Program-made: the position numbers and the translations under genes | Assembly (NCBI GenBank): GCA_016871495.1 | Contig: VHDF01000027.1 | Span: 1-54,718 of the forward strand | Reading direction: 5' to 3' | Origin: Verrucomicrobiota bacterium | Lineage (GTDB): Bacteria; Verrucomicrobiota; Verrucomicrobiia; Limisphaerales; VHDF01 | Length of the DNA stretch: 54,718 nucleotides | In this document: positions 1-9,548 of the stretch, piece by piece | Layout of the letters: each line of letters opens with the position of its first letter | Numbering within the stretch: the stretch's first letter is position 1 | The notes under the pieces: generated by a model | Seen by the model: only the letters and a program-made list of their open reading frames with translations | Database searches by the model: none | What the model was told of the DNA's origin: nothing

Positions 1-1
1 T

Positions 2-2674
2 CCACTGCTCAGCCTCATCTTCGCCCTCACATGGTCCGGACGATTGTCCGCGCAAAACTTTCCGGCCTTGGATCCCGCGTTCCATCCGGTGATCTCGCGT
101 ACCGGAGGATTCGTGAGCGCGATGGCCGTCCAGTCCGACGGAAAGATTGTCGTGGCAGGCGGTTTCAGCGCCCTGCAAGGAACCGCCCGGCTCGGTCTGG
201 CCCGGCTCAACCAAGACGGCACGCTCGACTCCACTTTCGATCCGGGTCTTTCAGCGTGCTGCGGAGGTGGGGGCGGGTTTCGCGCGGATTTAGTCTCACC
301 CATCACGGCGCTGGCCGTCCAAGCGGACGGCAAGGTGTTGATCGGGGGAAGTTTCACCACGGTTCGCGGTCTGGCTCGCCACGGGCTCGCGCGGCTTCAC
401 GCGGACGGCAGCCTTGACGCCGGCTTCGACCCGGGCACGAGCGTGGCCAATTCCTTGGGACGTGGTGGTTCGTTGATCGCGTTTTTGCTCGCCCAGCCGG
501 ATGGTCGAGTCGTTGTCGGCGGATCTTTCAATTCAGTTCAAGGCGTTCCCCGCAATGGCATTGCCCGGCTGAATGCAAACGGAACGTTGGATGCCTCGTT
601 TGACCCCGGAGCGGGAATCCAGATCGAAATTGGCGAGCAATTGTCTCTCGGCCAATTGCTGTCCGATGGCCGGATCCTGGTGGCGGGAAGATTTGAGCTC
701 TTTCAAGAGAACAACCGTTTCAGCATGGCGCGTCTTCATGCCAACGGCTCGCTCGACACGAGTTTTGACCCTCCGATTTACCTTGTGGAACGGGAGCGCG
801 GCCCCCAATCCATCAACGGATTTGCCATGCAGCCCGACGGCAAAATCGTCGTCAGCGGAACCTTCGACTTGCTTGATTCCAACAGCGCGTGGGATCTGGG
901 TCGATTGAATGCGAATGGCACAGCGGACCCAAGCTTTACTGCGTCGCTGAGAGTTCCGGATGGCGAGAGCTTCGTGGTGCTTGGCTCCCAGTTGGACGGT
1001 AAAATCCTGGGACTCTACAGCGCGAGCCATCGTCAGCCCAATCAGCCGAGAACGCTTTTCCGGCTCAATGCCGATGGCAGCCCTGACGCTTCTTTCACGC
1101 CGGTACCACTCGAATCGGACGAGAACCGCGGTCTGCGCATCGCCCAAGCGGTTCGGCAAGCGGACGGCAAATGGCTGGTTGGAGGTCATCTGGCCAATCC
1201 TGACCGTTCTATGCCGGGCCTGCTGCGCGTGGATACCGGTGGCAAAGTGGATGGCAACTTCCGCGCGGGGTTTGAATTGGCCGAGGCCGGCGCCGTGCAG
1301 ATTCAGGCCGTTGAAGTTCAATCGGATGGAAAAATCCTGGTGGGCGGCACCTTTAACCTGGTCAACGGAACCGCCCAGGAACGTTTTGCACGATTGCTCC
1401 CCGACGGGCGTCTCGATTCGTCGATGGCGACCGTGATCGGGATGGGCGAAACGGGTGATGCGGTTTCGGCCATCACGCTGGATCAAGAAGGAAGAATCCT
1501 CCTCGGCGGTCAATTCAGAACGGTGAATGGCGTGGTTCGAAATGGATTGGCCCGCCTGAACAGCGACGGGACCCTGGATACCACCTTTCAGACTGGAACA
1601 GGCACCAACGAAAAGGGACTGACAGGATTTGACGCGGTGGGGCGTGTGGTGACGATTGCGGTGGATACCAACCAGTTCGTGTGGATCGCCGGTGATTTTG
1701 TGATGTACGCGGGCGTCCGCATTCCCTACATCGCGCGGCTGAAACCGGAGGGCGCGTTGGACACCACTTTCAACATGGGATTCCGCCTGTGCGACACATG
1801 CGATGTTCCCACGATCCGCAGCCTGGCCCCGCTCGAGGACGGCACCATGCTCGTCGCGGGCAGCATCGAACGGATCGGCGTCACGATGTCGCCGAATCTG
1901 GTTCGCGTCCTCCGCGATGGCAATGTCGCGGGGGGGTTCCTTCACCAGCTCGGCGCCGGCGACGAAGTGTGGTCGCTGGCGCCGGACGCAAATGCTGGCG
2001 CCGTAGCCGCCGTTTCCGGGAACGGAAAGGGACGGCTGGTTCGATTTCGTCCGGATGGAACACCCGAGGAAGAATTCAAGCCTGAGATCCTCTCGCCGTC
2101 CCAGGAGACCTCGGCGCCCGGATCCGCGGTGGTGGTGGATCGCGAGGGGCGCGTCATCGTGGCCGGAGCGTTGGGTGCGGTGGGCGCCGAACCTCGATTG
2201 GGCTTGGCTCGGTTGAAAAAAGACGGGTCGTTGGACACCGAGTTCAAAATGGCTTCAGGATTTCGGGGGGGGATTTTTGAGCCCGCCTCGACCCGATCGG
2301 CGGTGATCTCCGATGCCGGGTTGCAACCCGACGGCGGCTTGATCGTGTCCGGTCACTTCGCGACGGCCGCCGGATCCGTCCGGCTCGGTCTGGCCCGATT
2401 TTTGACGGACAGCCGTCCTTTCGAACGCAAGAGTGGAGGCGGCGCTTCGGGAAGCAGGCCGCAACTTCTTTCGCCCGGGCGCTTGCCCGACGGCACTTTT
2501 ACGTTTTTGGTCGCGGGGGAGCCGGGAAAGAGCTATCGAGTGGAGGTATCGGGAGATCTTGTAGGCTGGGGCTCGCTGGGCGTGGTCGCGGGCGCGGCAC
2601 AGCCGGTCCTGTTTCGCGATCCACTCGGAGCTTCCGCCGCGATGCGATATTATCGAGCCGTGGTGTTGCCATGA
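2..2674 (+). CDS. Secreted delta-60 repeat beta-propeller protein, 5' partial
   Basis: The frame is open back to base 2, and the residues before the first listed start (a TTG at base 44) read PLLSLIFALTWSGRLSAQ, the hydrophobic core and cleavage region of a signal peptide. The true start therefore lies left of the window and 890 residues are visible. The body holds about 13-14 copies of a roughly 60-residue unit of the form DGKILVGG-F..V.G..R.GLARLN.DG.LD.-F, the delta-60 repeat. The copies around residues 290-380 and 650-700 are degenerate. The last 75 residues form a separate beta domain (SYRVEVS..L..W, ending in FYRAV-like MRYYRAVVLP) common at the C-terminus of verrucomicrobial secreted proteins. 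Role unknown; the repeats are expected to form a propeller outside the cytoplasm. A weak hairpin follows before the convergent antiporter gene. Confidence 0.85.
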   Translation, partial: PLLSLIFALTWSGRLSAQNFPALDPAFHPVISRTGGFVSAMAVQSDGKIVVAGGFSALQGTARLGLARLNQDGTLDSTFDPGLSACCGGGGGFRADLVSPITALAVQADGKVLIGGSFTTVRGLARHGLARLHADGSLDAGFDPGTSVANSLGRGGSLIAFLLAQPDGRVVVGGSFNSVQGVPRNGIARLNANGTLDASFDPGAGIQIEIGEQLSLGQLLSDGRILVAGRFELFQENNRFSMARLHANGSLDTSFDPPIYLVERERGPQSINGFAMQPDGKIVVSGTFDLLDSNSAWDLGRLNANGTADPSFTASLRVPDGESFVVLGSQLDGKILGLYSASHRQPNQPRTLFRLNADGSPDASFTPVPLESDENRGLRIAQAVRQADGKWLVGGHLANPDRSMPGLLRVDTGGKVDGNFRAGFELAEAGAVQIQAVEVQSDGKILVGGTFNLVNGTAQERFARLLPDGRLDSSMATVIGMGETGDAVSAITLDQEGRILLGGQFRTVNGVVRNGLARLNSDGTLDTTFQTGTGTNEKGLTGFDAVGRVVTIAVDTNQFVWIAGDFVMYAGVRIPYIARLKPEGALDTTFNMGFRLCDTCDVPTIRSLAPLEDGTMLVAGSIERIGVTMSPNLVRVLRDGNVAGGFLHQLGAGDEVWSLAPDANAGAVAAVSGNGKGRLVRFRPDGTPEEEFKPEILSPSQETSAPGSAVVVDREGRVIVAGALGAVGAEPRLGLARLKKDGSLDTEFKMASGFRGGIFEPASTRSAVISDAGLQPDGGLIVSGHFATAAGSVRLGLARFLTDSRPFERKSGGGASGSRPQLLSPGRLPDGTFTFLVAGEPGKSYRVEVSGDLVGWGSLGVVAGAAQPVLFRDPLGASAAMRYYRAVVLP

Positions 2675-2687
2675 ACCCCGGGTTGGT

Positions 2688-2727
2688 CCGGAGGTTTCAT
2701 GCTGGGTCCGGGATGAGGAAACTCCGG
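2688..2727. terminator. Weak hairpin between convergent genes
   Basis: CCGGAGGTTTC at 2688-2698 pairs with GAAACTCCGG at 2718-2727, with one bulged G. It lies in the 78-bp gap between the delta-60 gene and the convergent antiporter gene. There is no clear T-run on either side, so termination is inferred from position only. Confidence 0.3.
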
Positions 2728-2752
2728 CCCAGGCGAGTGTGAAATAGGGGGT

Positions 2753-4012
2753 TTAGTGCAGCAGCCAGAAGCAGACGATCGCGATCCCGGTGGGAAACAA
2801 GGCGCCGAGAAGAAGGCCCAGCGGGCTGATACCCTCATCGGCGAACACTTTGGCCGATTGCAGAATGCCGACGCCCGCTGGATTGGGAGCATTGGCGATC
2901 ACCGTCAAACCTCCGCCGGTTACGGCACCCGCCACGAGCGCGTACTTCAATTCATCGGAAATGCCTTCCACGAGAGCGCCTAGATATGTGAGCGCGGCGT
3001 TGTCGGTGATGGCCGTCAGCGCCGTGGCTCCATAGAAAAGAGCCGATCCGCTTAGATTCTGAATCAGGGGTTTCAGCCAGTAGGCTTGCAGTGTGCCCAG
3101 CGTCACCAGTCCGGCCAGGAAGAATCCCACGAGCAAGCCTTCCCTTAATTTCAGTTCCTCCTGATATTCCTTGGTGGCCGTGACCACGCCGAGGAAAAGC
3201 ACGAAGACGCCAAAAAACACATCGGGGTGGTGGGCAAGCGCGACCACCATCGCCATGAATGCGACGTGAGTCGCCGTCAGCCAGTGCGGGAGGCCGGGTC
3301 CCGAATCCAGCTTCAGCGGCAGAGCGCAGAGTTCCCGTCGGAACACCCACGCCGTCACCACCGTGCTGACCAAGCATGCGATCGCGGCTCTCCACCCAAA
3401 ATGAGTCATCATGAAGGCGGTGTCCCACTTCCATTTGGATGCCACCATGAGGACAGGGGGCGCGGCATACGCAGTCAGCACGCCGCCGATGGAAACATTC
3501 ACAAACAGGAGGCCCAAGGTCGCATAGGCAAGCCGAGGCGAAATACCCGCATCGAAATATCTCCGCTTGAGCACCAGGGCCAGCAAGGTCATTGCCGCAG
3601 GTTCCGTGATGAACGATCCCAGCAGCGGACCTAAGAACAAAGCCGCGGTGTAGAAAGACAACCCGGCGGGAAAGGGCAGCAGCCGGGCCACGGCCTGAAT
3701 GAACACTTCGGCGAGACGAACGATCGGGCGCGTGGCGGCCACCACCATCACCACCATCACGAACTTCGCCTCGGTGAAGTTCAAGCCTTCGATGTAAGCG
3801 ATGGCATCCTGAAAAGACCCCCGCAAGGCAGAGATCCCGAGGAAAAGCGCAGCTCCCCAAAGTCCGAACACCACCTCTGTTTCCGCGAGGAAATGCAGCA
3901 CGTTTTCCGGAATGGAGCCAGGAGGGTATCGATGCGCCCAATGCGCGAACCGTTTCACCGCAAAGGTATGCAGCACCGCCAGGGCAAAGAAGATTGTGGC
4001 CAGAGTTTCCAT
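2753..4012 (-). CDS. Putative Na+/H+ antiporter (integral membrane)
   Basis: This 419-residue protein is strongly hydrophobic throughout, with roughly ten or more membrane segments. It starts METLATIFFALAVLHTF and ends in a hydrophobic helix (LLLGALFPTGIAIVCFWLL). The sequence resembles the putative Na+/H+ antiporter family PF07399, including GSFITEPAAMTLLALVL and the glycine-rich stretch AGAVTGGGLTVIANAPNPAG near the C-terminus. The frame is open 46 codons further upstream, but that part is polar and Arg-rich and not family-like, so the ATG at 4012 is chosen. Expected role: exchange of Na+ or another cation for protons across the inner membrane; the substrate is not proven. It is convergent with the delta-60 gene, and the CotH gene ends 55 bp upstream on the same strand. 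Confidence 0.75.
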   Translation of the reverse strand: METLATIFFALAVLHTFAVKRFAHWAHRYPPGSIPENVLHFLAETEVVFGLWGAALFLGISALRGSFQDAIAYIEGLNFTEAKFVMVVMVVAATRPIVRLAEVFIQAVARLLPFPAGLSFYTAALFLGPLLGSFITEPAAMTLLALVLKRRYFDAGISPRLAYATLGLLFVNVSIGGVLTAYAAPPVLMVASKWKWDTAFMMTHFGWRAAIACLVSTVVTAWVFRRELCALPLKLDSGPGLPHWLTATHVAFMAMVVALAHHPDVFFGVFVLFLGVVTATKEYQEELKLREGLLVGFFLAGLVTLGTLQAYWLKPLIQNLSGSALFYGATALTAITDNAALTYLGALVEGISDELKYALVAGAVTGGGLTVIANAPNPAGVGILQSAKVFADEGISPLGLLLGALFPTGIAIVCFWLLH

Positions 4013-4067
4013 CGCGCTGCCGTGTGTAACTGAACGAGGTTGGCGCGTCGAGCCAAGGTGGCGCCGA

Positions 4068-5672
4068 TTACTTGTAATCCTGCCGAACCAGAATGACGCC
4101 TTCCTCCCGGCCCTCCAGTTGGGCACGCACGGATTGCTCGCGGGCTGCAAAGAACCGCTTCACCTGATAGACGGGATGGTTTTGATCCATGGGATTGCCA
4201 TCGCGCGGCCCCTCATTCCATTCACCCGAGACCGCTTGATTGAATTTTGCCAGCCGCTCAGAAGACTCCTCCCCCACGAAGGGACGAATCGCGGCCGCCA
4301 GTCCATCCAGGCGGCGACTCAGTCTTTGCGAATTGAATTGGGAGTCCAACAGCCGCCGGAGCTCCTCCCGATAGGTTTTCTTGAACGATCCGACGGCGAA
4401 CACGCGATCGAGAAACCGATTCGGAGCAATCCAGGGCTTGTCGATGCTCGATCGCTCTCTTTTTTCCGCCGTGCCAATGAAGGGGAATTCACCCCAGGCA
4501 TGGTCCAAGTCCCAGGGAATCCAGCCGAACCGGTGCGTGACTGGATCGAGATAAAGCAGGAAGTTCTGCCCATTGGAGAGGAGTCCGTCGTAGTTCGCGA
4601 GCAATGTTTCACACGCCATGAAGGTGGCGAATTGCTTGAGATCGACGAAGTCGGCAATCTGGGTGGAGAAGTCCTGGTCCTGGGCATGAGTCACCAGCTT
4701 AGCAAGGTCCATCACCCGTTTCTTGGCGCTCTCCTGGATCTCGGTTTTGGGATCGTAAATGCCTTCGTACGCCGCCCAGTCGTTGCCGAGGTCCTTGAAC
4801 AATTCCATCGTGACGGGTTTGAACAGTGTGTACCCGTCGCGCCCGAAACGTTCCCTGGCCCATTGACCGTCCGGATTTTCCACCATCACGTACAGGCCGA
4901 GCAGGCGGCGCTGGAATCGGCCCTCGATCGAGATCAGCAACCTCGCGAACGCCGTTCTGGGCGCGGCCACGCCAGCCTCGCGGAAGAACTCGTAGCCCAA
5001 GGCGTCGCTCAGGGAGGAACGATCTGCCAGGAGATTGCCGAAGTTGAAGATGGCGCGGCCCGCCATGGCTCTTCCCGGCTCACCCCGGTCCAGTTGAACC
5101 TTGAACGGACGTTTGTAACTTCCTATTCCGGCCAGGAAAGTGCCGTTGCCTTTGAAGCGAATGGCCGCGTTCGTGAACCGCTCTCCGGCGAAGTCAAAGG
5201 TTCCCGTAGACCAAGGCAGATCGATCCCGAGCACCCCGGCCAAACCGTTGCGGCTCGCCTTCGGATTCCGAAGCACGATGGTGCCGTCCGGTTGCATGAA
5301 GTTCGGGATGGGAGGGACTTTTTGCGGCTTCATCGTTTCCCATTGTCTCCCTGTGAACGCCAATTCCACCGGCCAGACTTCGGAGGCGCTGAAGAGACGC
5401 TCGGGGAGCAACGGAGAATCCCCCCTGGAAGCCAGTTTCCGGCTGTCTTCTTCGCTGAGGCGGGGTTCCCCGGGCTCTTGTCCAGGCTTGTCCATGCCCC
5501 GGATCATGAAAGTGCTGAACACCCACATTTGCACGCGGGGAATCTTGAAGAGCAAATAGGCCGACACGACCAGAGTGGCCATGCCGAACACGGCCGTCAG
5601 GACCGAAAGCAGGAGCCAACGCTTCCAACCCGACTGGGGAAACCATCGCGGTAACAACGCCATAAAGCGCAT
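4068..5672 (-). CDS. CotH-family protein kinase-like protein, N-terminally membrane anchored
   Basis: This 534-residue protein has one hydrophobic segment at about residues 19-42, placing the rest outside the cytoplasm. The remainder matches the CotH kinase fold: YKRPFKVQLD (residues 186-195), the AxxNFGN stretch near 208-213, NYDG with Asp362 as candidate catalytic residue, and GWIPWDLDHAWG with Asp388/Asp390 as candidate metal ligands. CotH enzymes phosphorylate spore-coat proteins in Bacillus and have homologues in many non-sporulating bacteria. The substrate here is unknown. The start at 5672 (MRFMALLPRW) is chosen because the 46 upstream codons are Arg-rich and overlap the upstream gap. 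It diverges from the DUF1549/DUF1553 gene across about 197 bp. Confidence 0.8.
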   Translation of the reverse strand: MRFMALLPRWFPQSGWKRWLLLSVLTAVFGMATLVVSAYLLFKIPRVQMWVFSTFMIRGMDKPGQEPGEPRLSEEDSRKLASRGDSPLLPERLFSASEVWPVELAFTGRQWETMKPQKVPPIPNFMQPDGTIVLRNPKASRNGLAGVLGIDLPWSTGTFDFAGERFTNAAIRFKGNGTFLAGIGSYKRPFKVQLDRGEPGRAMAGRAIFNFGNLLADRSSLSDALGYEFFREAGVAAPRTAFARLLISIEGRFQRRLLGLYVMVENPDGQWARERFGRDGYTLFKPVTMELFKDLGNDWAAYEGIYDPKTEIQESAKKRVMDLAKLVTHAQDQDFSTQIADFVDLKQFATFMACETLLANYDGLLSNGQNFLLYLDPVTHRFGWIPWDLDHAWGEFPFIGTAEKRERSSIDKPWIAPNRFLDRVFAVGSFKKTYREELRRLLDSQFNSQRLSRRLDGLAAAIRPFVGEESSERLAKFNQAVSGEWNEGPRDGNPMDQNHPVYQVKRFFAAREQSVRAQLEGREEGVILVRQDYK

Positions 5673-5869
5673 CGTGAAACCCGTCCCGGATCGGTGCAAG
5701 GGACAAATGGAGCGGGAGGAGTTCTCCGCGGCGGATGGGCGCGAGCGGAAGCGCCGTGAACGGCGCGCCCCGACAACTTGCGGATGCTCCGGAGCCCATT
5801 CGGCGGTCAAATTGGCGCTTCCGCAAGTTCTGGAAATAGGATTGAATCCGGCCAGTCATCCAGCCTTCC

Positions 5870-8050
5870 ATGAAGTTCGAGCGGCCCCCAAACCCATCGG
5901 TCATTGCCCCTGCCAGGCCGGGGAGCAGATCGCCCGGATCCGCTGGCTGGGTGAGGGCGTGGGCAGTCTGGTGGCTGCTGTTCGTTTTGGGTGGGCAGGC
6001 CTCGGAGCGCCCTGGTGACAACCCGGGAATGGACGAGAAGCTTCGACATTGGGCCTACCAACCCGTCCAGCGCACGGTTCCACCAAAGCCTTCGAACCCG
6101 GAGTGGGTTCAGTCTCCGGTGGATGCCTTCATTCTCAAAGAACTCGATGCGCAGGGACTGCGACCCGCGACTGCCGCCGGGAAAAGAATTCTTTTGCGGC
6201 GCGCGACCTTCGACCTGACGGGCTTGCCTCCGACCCCCGCGGAGATGGAAGCCTTCCTGGGCGACCCCAGGCCGGGTGCCTTTGCCCGGGTCGTGGACCG
6301 CCTGCTTGATTCCCCGCGTTACGGGGAACGCTGGGGGCGGCACTGGCTCGACGTGGCGCGGTACGCGGATTCGAATGGACTGGATGAGAACGTGGCTTTC
6401 GGCAACGCGTGGCGTTACCGGGATTACGTCATCAACGCATTCAATCGCGACAAGCCCTATTCCCTTTTCCTCGCGGAACAACTGGCGGGGGATCTCTTGC
6501 CCAATGCCGCCGATGAATCCCTCCTTTTCGAAAGGCGAACCGCGTTGGGGTTTCTCTCTCTCGGACCCAAGCTGTTGGCTGAACCGGACAAGGTGAAGCT
6601 GGAGATGGACATGATCGACGAGCAGATCGACACCCTGGGCCGCGTCTTTTTGGGCGCCACCTTGGGATGTGCACGATGCCACGATCACAAGTTCGATCCG
6701 GTCGGAACGGACGAATACTACGCCCTGGCGGCGATCTTCAAGAGCACGCGCACCATGGACGATCTGAAGACCATCGCCCAATGGCATGAGCCTGTCCTTG
6801 CTCGACCGGAGCATTTCAAGGTCAAGGAAGCGCACGAACACCGCCTTGCGGCTCATCGCATCGCGCTGACGAATACTTTGAATGAAGCCGTCGCTCGCTG
6901 GAAATCGGAACATCGAGGCGAAACGCCGTCCAAGGATTTCGAGAAGCAGTTGCCCAGGGAGGCCCAGCATCGGATCCAAGAATTGCGCGAGGCGTTGAAG
7001 CGGTTGGAGGAACTTTCACCGGAGCTGCCCTCCACCATGGGCGTGACCGAGCAAACCAACATCCTGCAGCAACTGGCGGTTCACGTTCGCGGCAGCCACT
7101 TGCAATTGGGAGCCCCCGTGGCGCGCACGGTACCGAAAGCCATGACCGCCGCCCCGGCCCCCGCTTTTTCAGGCCAATCCAGTGGCAGGCTGGAATTGGC
7201 GCGGTGGATGACGGATGCTCGCCACCCCTTGACCGCGCGGGTCATGGCCAATCGAGTCTGGCAAGGTCATTTCGGACGCGGCTTGGTGGAAAGCCCGGAC
7301 AATTTCGGATTGCTGGGGCATCGACCCTCCCATCCCGAACTCTTGGATTGGCTGGCGGTCCGCCTGATCGATTCAGGGTGGAGCCTGAAATCGATGCATC
7401 GATTGCTGATGCTCTCCTCGACTTACCAAATGGCATCAAGTTCGGGACGAGATCGCGATGAGGATCCCGATCCGCGCTGGCTCAGTTCTTTTCCCCGGCG
7501 CCGATTGGAGGCGGAAGCGATCAGGGATGCGGTGTTGGCGGTTTCAGGAGGGCTGGATCTGAGCATGGGAGGGAAGACGCTGCCCCTGAAGAATCGCGAG
7601 TTTGTGTTCAACCACACTTCGCGTGACCAAACGCGTTATGACAGTCCCCGCCGCTCGATCTATCTTCCGGTCATTCGAAATCACCTCTACGACCTCTTTC
7701 AACAGTTTGATTTTCCGGACCCCGCGGTGCCCAGCGGCCAGCGCGCTTCCACCGTCATCACCCCGCAAGCCCTCTGGATGATGAACAGCGATTTGGTCGG
7801 CCAGGCGGCGGCACGGTTTGCCCTCCGGCTCCTGGACGCTCGCGACCTGGACGACGAAGGCCGCATTCATGAAGCCTACCGTCTGGCCTTCGGACGGCAG
7901 GCCACCTCCCAAGAAATTTCACGCGATCGGAAGTTCCTTTCCGGATATGCCTCCATGGAACCGGTCCGACCGCAAGCAATCCGCAGGGATGCGTGGGCAG
8001 CTCTTTGCCAGGCGCTGCTCTCCTCGAACGAGTTTTTGTATCTGGATTGA
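5870..8050 (+). CDS. DUF1549/DUF1553 (PSCyt2/PSD1) secreted protein
   Basis: This 726-residue protein has an Arg-containing N-terminus and a hydrophobic segment ([16 protein letters not shown], about residues 27-42) consistent with export. DUF1549 covers about residues 75-275 ([40 protein letters not shown]). It includes a [12 protein letters not shown] motif with C267, C270 and H271, a single heme-c-type CxxCH. DUF1553 covers about residues 430-690 ([39 protein letters not shown]). The N-terminal cytochrome PSCyt1 found in many relatives is absent. The DUF1501 gene follows 10 bp after the stop, the usual two-gene pairing in Planctomycetes and Verrucomicrobia. No biochemical function is established; a periplasmic role in polymer breakdown is often suggested. 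Confidence 0.85.
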   Translation: MKFERPPNPSVIAPARPGSRSPGSAGWVRAWAVWWLLFVLGGQASERPGDNPGMDEKLRHWAYQPVQRTVPPKPSNPEWVQSPVDAFILKELDAQGLRPATAAGKRILLRRATFDLTGLPPTPAEMEAFLGDPRPGAFARVVDRLLDSPRYGERWGRHWLDVARYADSNGLDENVAFGNAWRYRDYVINAFNRDKPYSLFLAEQLAGDLLPNAADESLLFERRTALGFLSLGPKLLAEPDKVKLEMDMIDEQIDTLGRVFLGATLGCARCHDHKFDPVGTDEYYALAAIFKSTRTMDDLKTIAQWHEPVLARPEHFKVKEAHEHRLAAHRIALTNTLNEAVARWKSEHRGETPSKDFEKQLPREAQHRIQELREALKRLEELSPELPSTMGVTEQTNILQQLAVHVRGSHLQLGAPVARTVPKAMTAAPAPAFSGQSSGRLELARWMTDARHPLTARVMANRVWQGHFGRGLVESPDNFGLLGHRPSHPELLDWLAVRLIDSGWSLKSMHRLLMLSSTYQMASSSGRDRDEDPDPRWLSSFPRRRLEAEAIRDAVLAVSGGLDLSMGGKTLPLKNREFVFNHTSRDQTRYDSPRRSIYLPVIRNHLYDLFQQFDFPDPAVPSGQRASTVITPQALWMMNSDLVGQAAARFALRLLDARDLDDEGRIHEAYRLAFGRQATSQEISRDRKFLSGYASMEPVRPQAIRRDAWAALCQALLSSNEFLYLD

Positions 8051-8060
8051 GGGACCGATC

Positions 8061-9494
8061 ATGGTGAATTTCCCCTTATCGAACAGCGCGAGGTTGTGGT
8101 CCCGCCGTCGTATGTTGCAGCGGACTTCGGCGGGTTTCGGCTGGCTGGCGGCCTCCACCTTGCTGGCGGCGGAGGTCGATCCGGTTTCCGCCTCCTCCCC
8201 ATTGCGTGCCCGAGCCCCCCATTTTTCAGCGCGGGCCAAGCGGGTGATCTTCCTGTTCATGAAGGGAGGCCCTTCGCATCTCGACACCTTCGATCCGAAG
8301 CCGCTGCTGGACCGCGACGACGGCAAGCCTTTTCCGGGTCAGAAGCCTCGTGTGACGTTCGCCGCGACGGGGTCATTGCTGAAATCGCCCTGGACCTTTC
8401 AACGCCACGGCCGGAGCGGGCTGCCTGTCAGCGAGTTGTTTCCCCATGTGGCCACCTGCGTCGATGAACTCTGCGTCGTGCGTTCCGTTCATGGAACGAA
8501 CCCCGCGCATGGCGGCGCGTTGCTGAAGTTGCATACCGGCAGCGACAACTTCATTCGTCCCAGCCTGGGCTCGTGGATCACCTACGGCCTGGGCACGGAG
8601 AATCAGAACTTGCCTGGATTCATTACCATCTGCCCGACCTTCGCTCATGGTGGCGTGAACAATTGGGGGGCTGCTTTCCTGCCCGCCGCTTGCCAGGGCA
8701 CTCCGCTGGGCAACGCCACCGTTCCGGCCGGAGAGGCCGCCGTCCGCCATATTCGCAATGCCCGAATGAGCCGGCCGCAGCAACGAATGCAGCTCGATCT
8801 GCTCGGGCAAATGAATCGATCGCACCTGGACCAGACCGGACCCGACCCGGCCTTGGAAGGTCGGCTGCAAAGTTTCGAACTCGCGTTTCGCATGCAATCG
8901 TCCATGCCCGAGGCCCAGGATTTCGCTGGCGAATCTGAAGCCACCCGGAAGCTTTACGGCTTGGACGATCCCGTGACGGAGAACTTTGGAAAACAATGCT
9001 TGCTGGCGCGCCGATTCGCCGAACGCGGTGTCCGCTTCATCCAGGTGACGCATAGCGATGGTGACGTCCAGTGGGATCAGCACGGTCACTTGCGCCGGGG
9101 CCATGCCAAGAACGCGGCCGAAGTGGACAAACCCATTGCCGGCCTCCTCAAGGACCTGAAGAGCCGCGGCTTGCTCGCAGACACTTTGGTCTTATGGGGC
9201 GGCGAATTCGGACGCACTCCGGCCGCGGAAGGCGGTCGGGACGGCAGGGACCACAACCCCGAAGGTTTTACGATGTGGCTGGCGGGCGGTGGTGTCAAAG
9301 CGGGGACCGCCTACGGGGCCACCGACGATTACGGATGGTTCGCCGTGGAGAACAAGGTTCACATCCACGATTTGCATGCCACGCTGCTCGCGTTGCTCGG
9401 GCTGGATCATGAACGACTCACCTACCGACACGCGGGACGCGATTTCCGTCTGACGGACGTCAGCGGTCATGTTGCCCGAGGGATCTTCGCCTGA
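8061..9494 (+). CDS. DUF1501 Tat-exported sulfatase-like protein
   Basis: This 477-residue protein starts [20 protein letters not shown]. The SRRRMLQ motif followed by a hydrophobic stretch ([16 protein letters not shown]) is a Tat signal. The family hallmarks [53 protein letters not shown] and [17 protein letters not shown] are all present. DUF1501 has the alkaline-phosphatase/sulfatase fold, but its substrate is not known. The frame is open further upstream, but that part overlaps the DUF1553 coding region; 8061 gives the Tat signal and a 10-bp spacing from the upstream stop. It is convergent with the AsmA-like gene. Confidence 0.87.
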   Translation: MVNFPLSNSARLWSRRRMLQRTSAGFGWLAASTLLAAEVDPVSASSPLRARAPHFSARAKRVIFLFMKGGPSHLDTFDPKPLLDRDDGKPFPGQKPRVTFAATGSLLKSPWTFQRHGRSGLPVSELFPHVATCVDELCVVRSVHGTNPAHGGALLKLHTGSDNFIRPSLGSWITYGLGTENQNLPGFITICPTFAHGGVNNWGAAFLPAACQGTPLGNATVPAGEAAVRHIRNARMSRPQQRMQLDLLGQMNRSHLDQTGPDPALEGRLQSFELAFRMQSSMPEAQDFAGESEATRKLYGLDDPVTENFGKQCLLARRFAERGVRFIQVTHSDGDVQWDQHGHLRRGHAKNAAEVDKPIAGLLKDLKSRGLLADTLVLWGGEFGRTPAAEGGRDGRDHNPEGFTMWLAGGGVKAGTAYGATDDYGWFAVENKVHIHDLHATLLALLGLDHERLTYRHAGRDFRLTDVSGHVARGIFA

Positions 9495-9548
9495 TTGGAC
9501 GGCGCCACGGTCAAGGCGGGACGCCCTGGTTTGAACCTGGAAACGGCT

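Noticed and set aside
533-1945. 470-codon minus-strand open frame
   Set aside because: Antisense to the repeat-rich delta-60 gene; the internal repetition of the product mirrors the repeats on the coding strand.
3912-5654. 580-codon plus-strand open frame
   Set aside because: It lies opposite the antiporter and CotH genes and its product is rich in Arg, His and Pro with no domain; it is a high-GC shadow frame.
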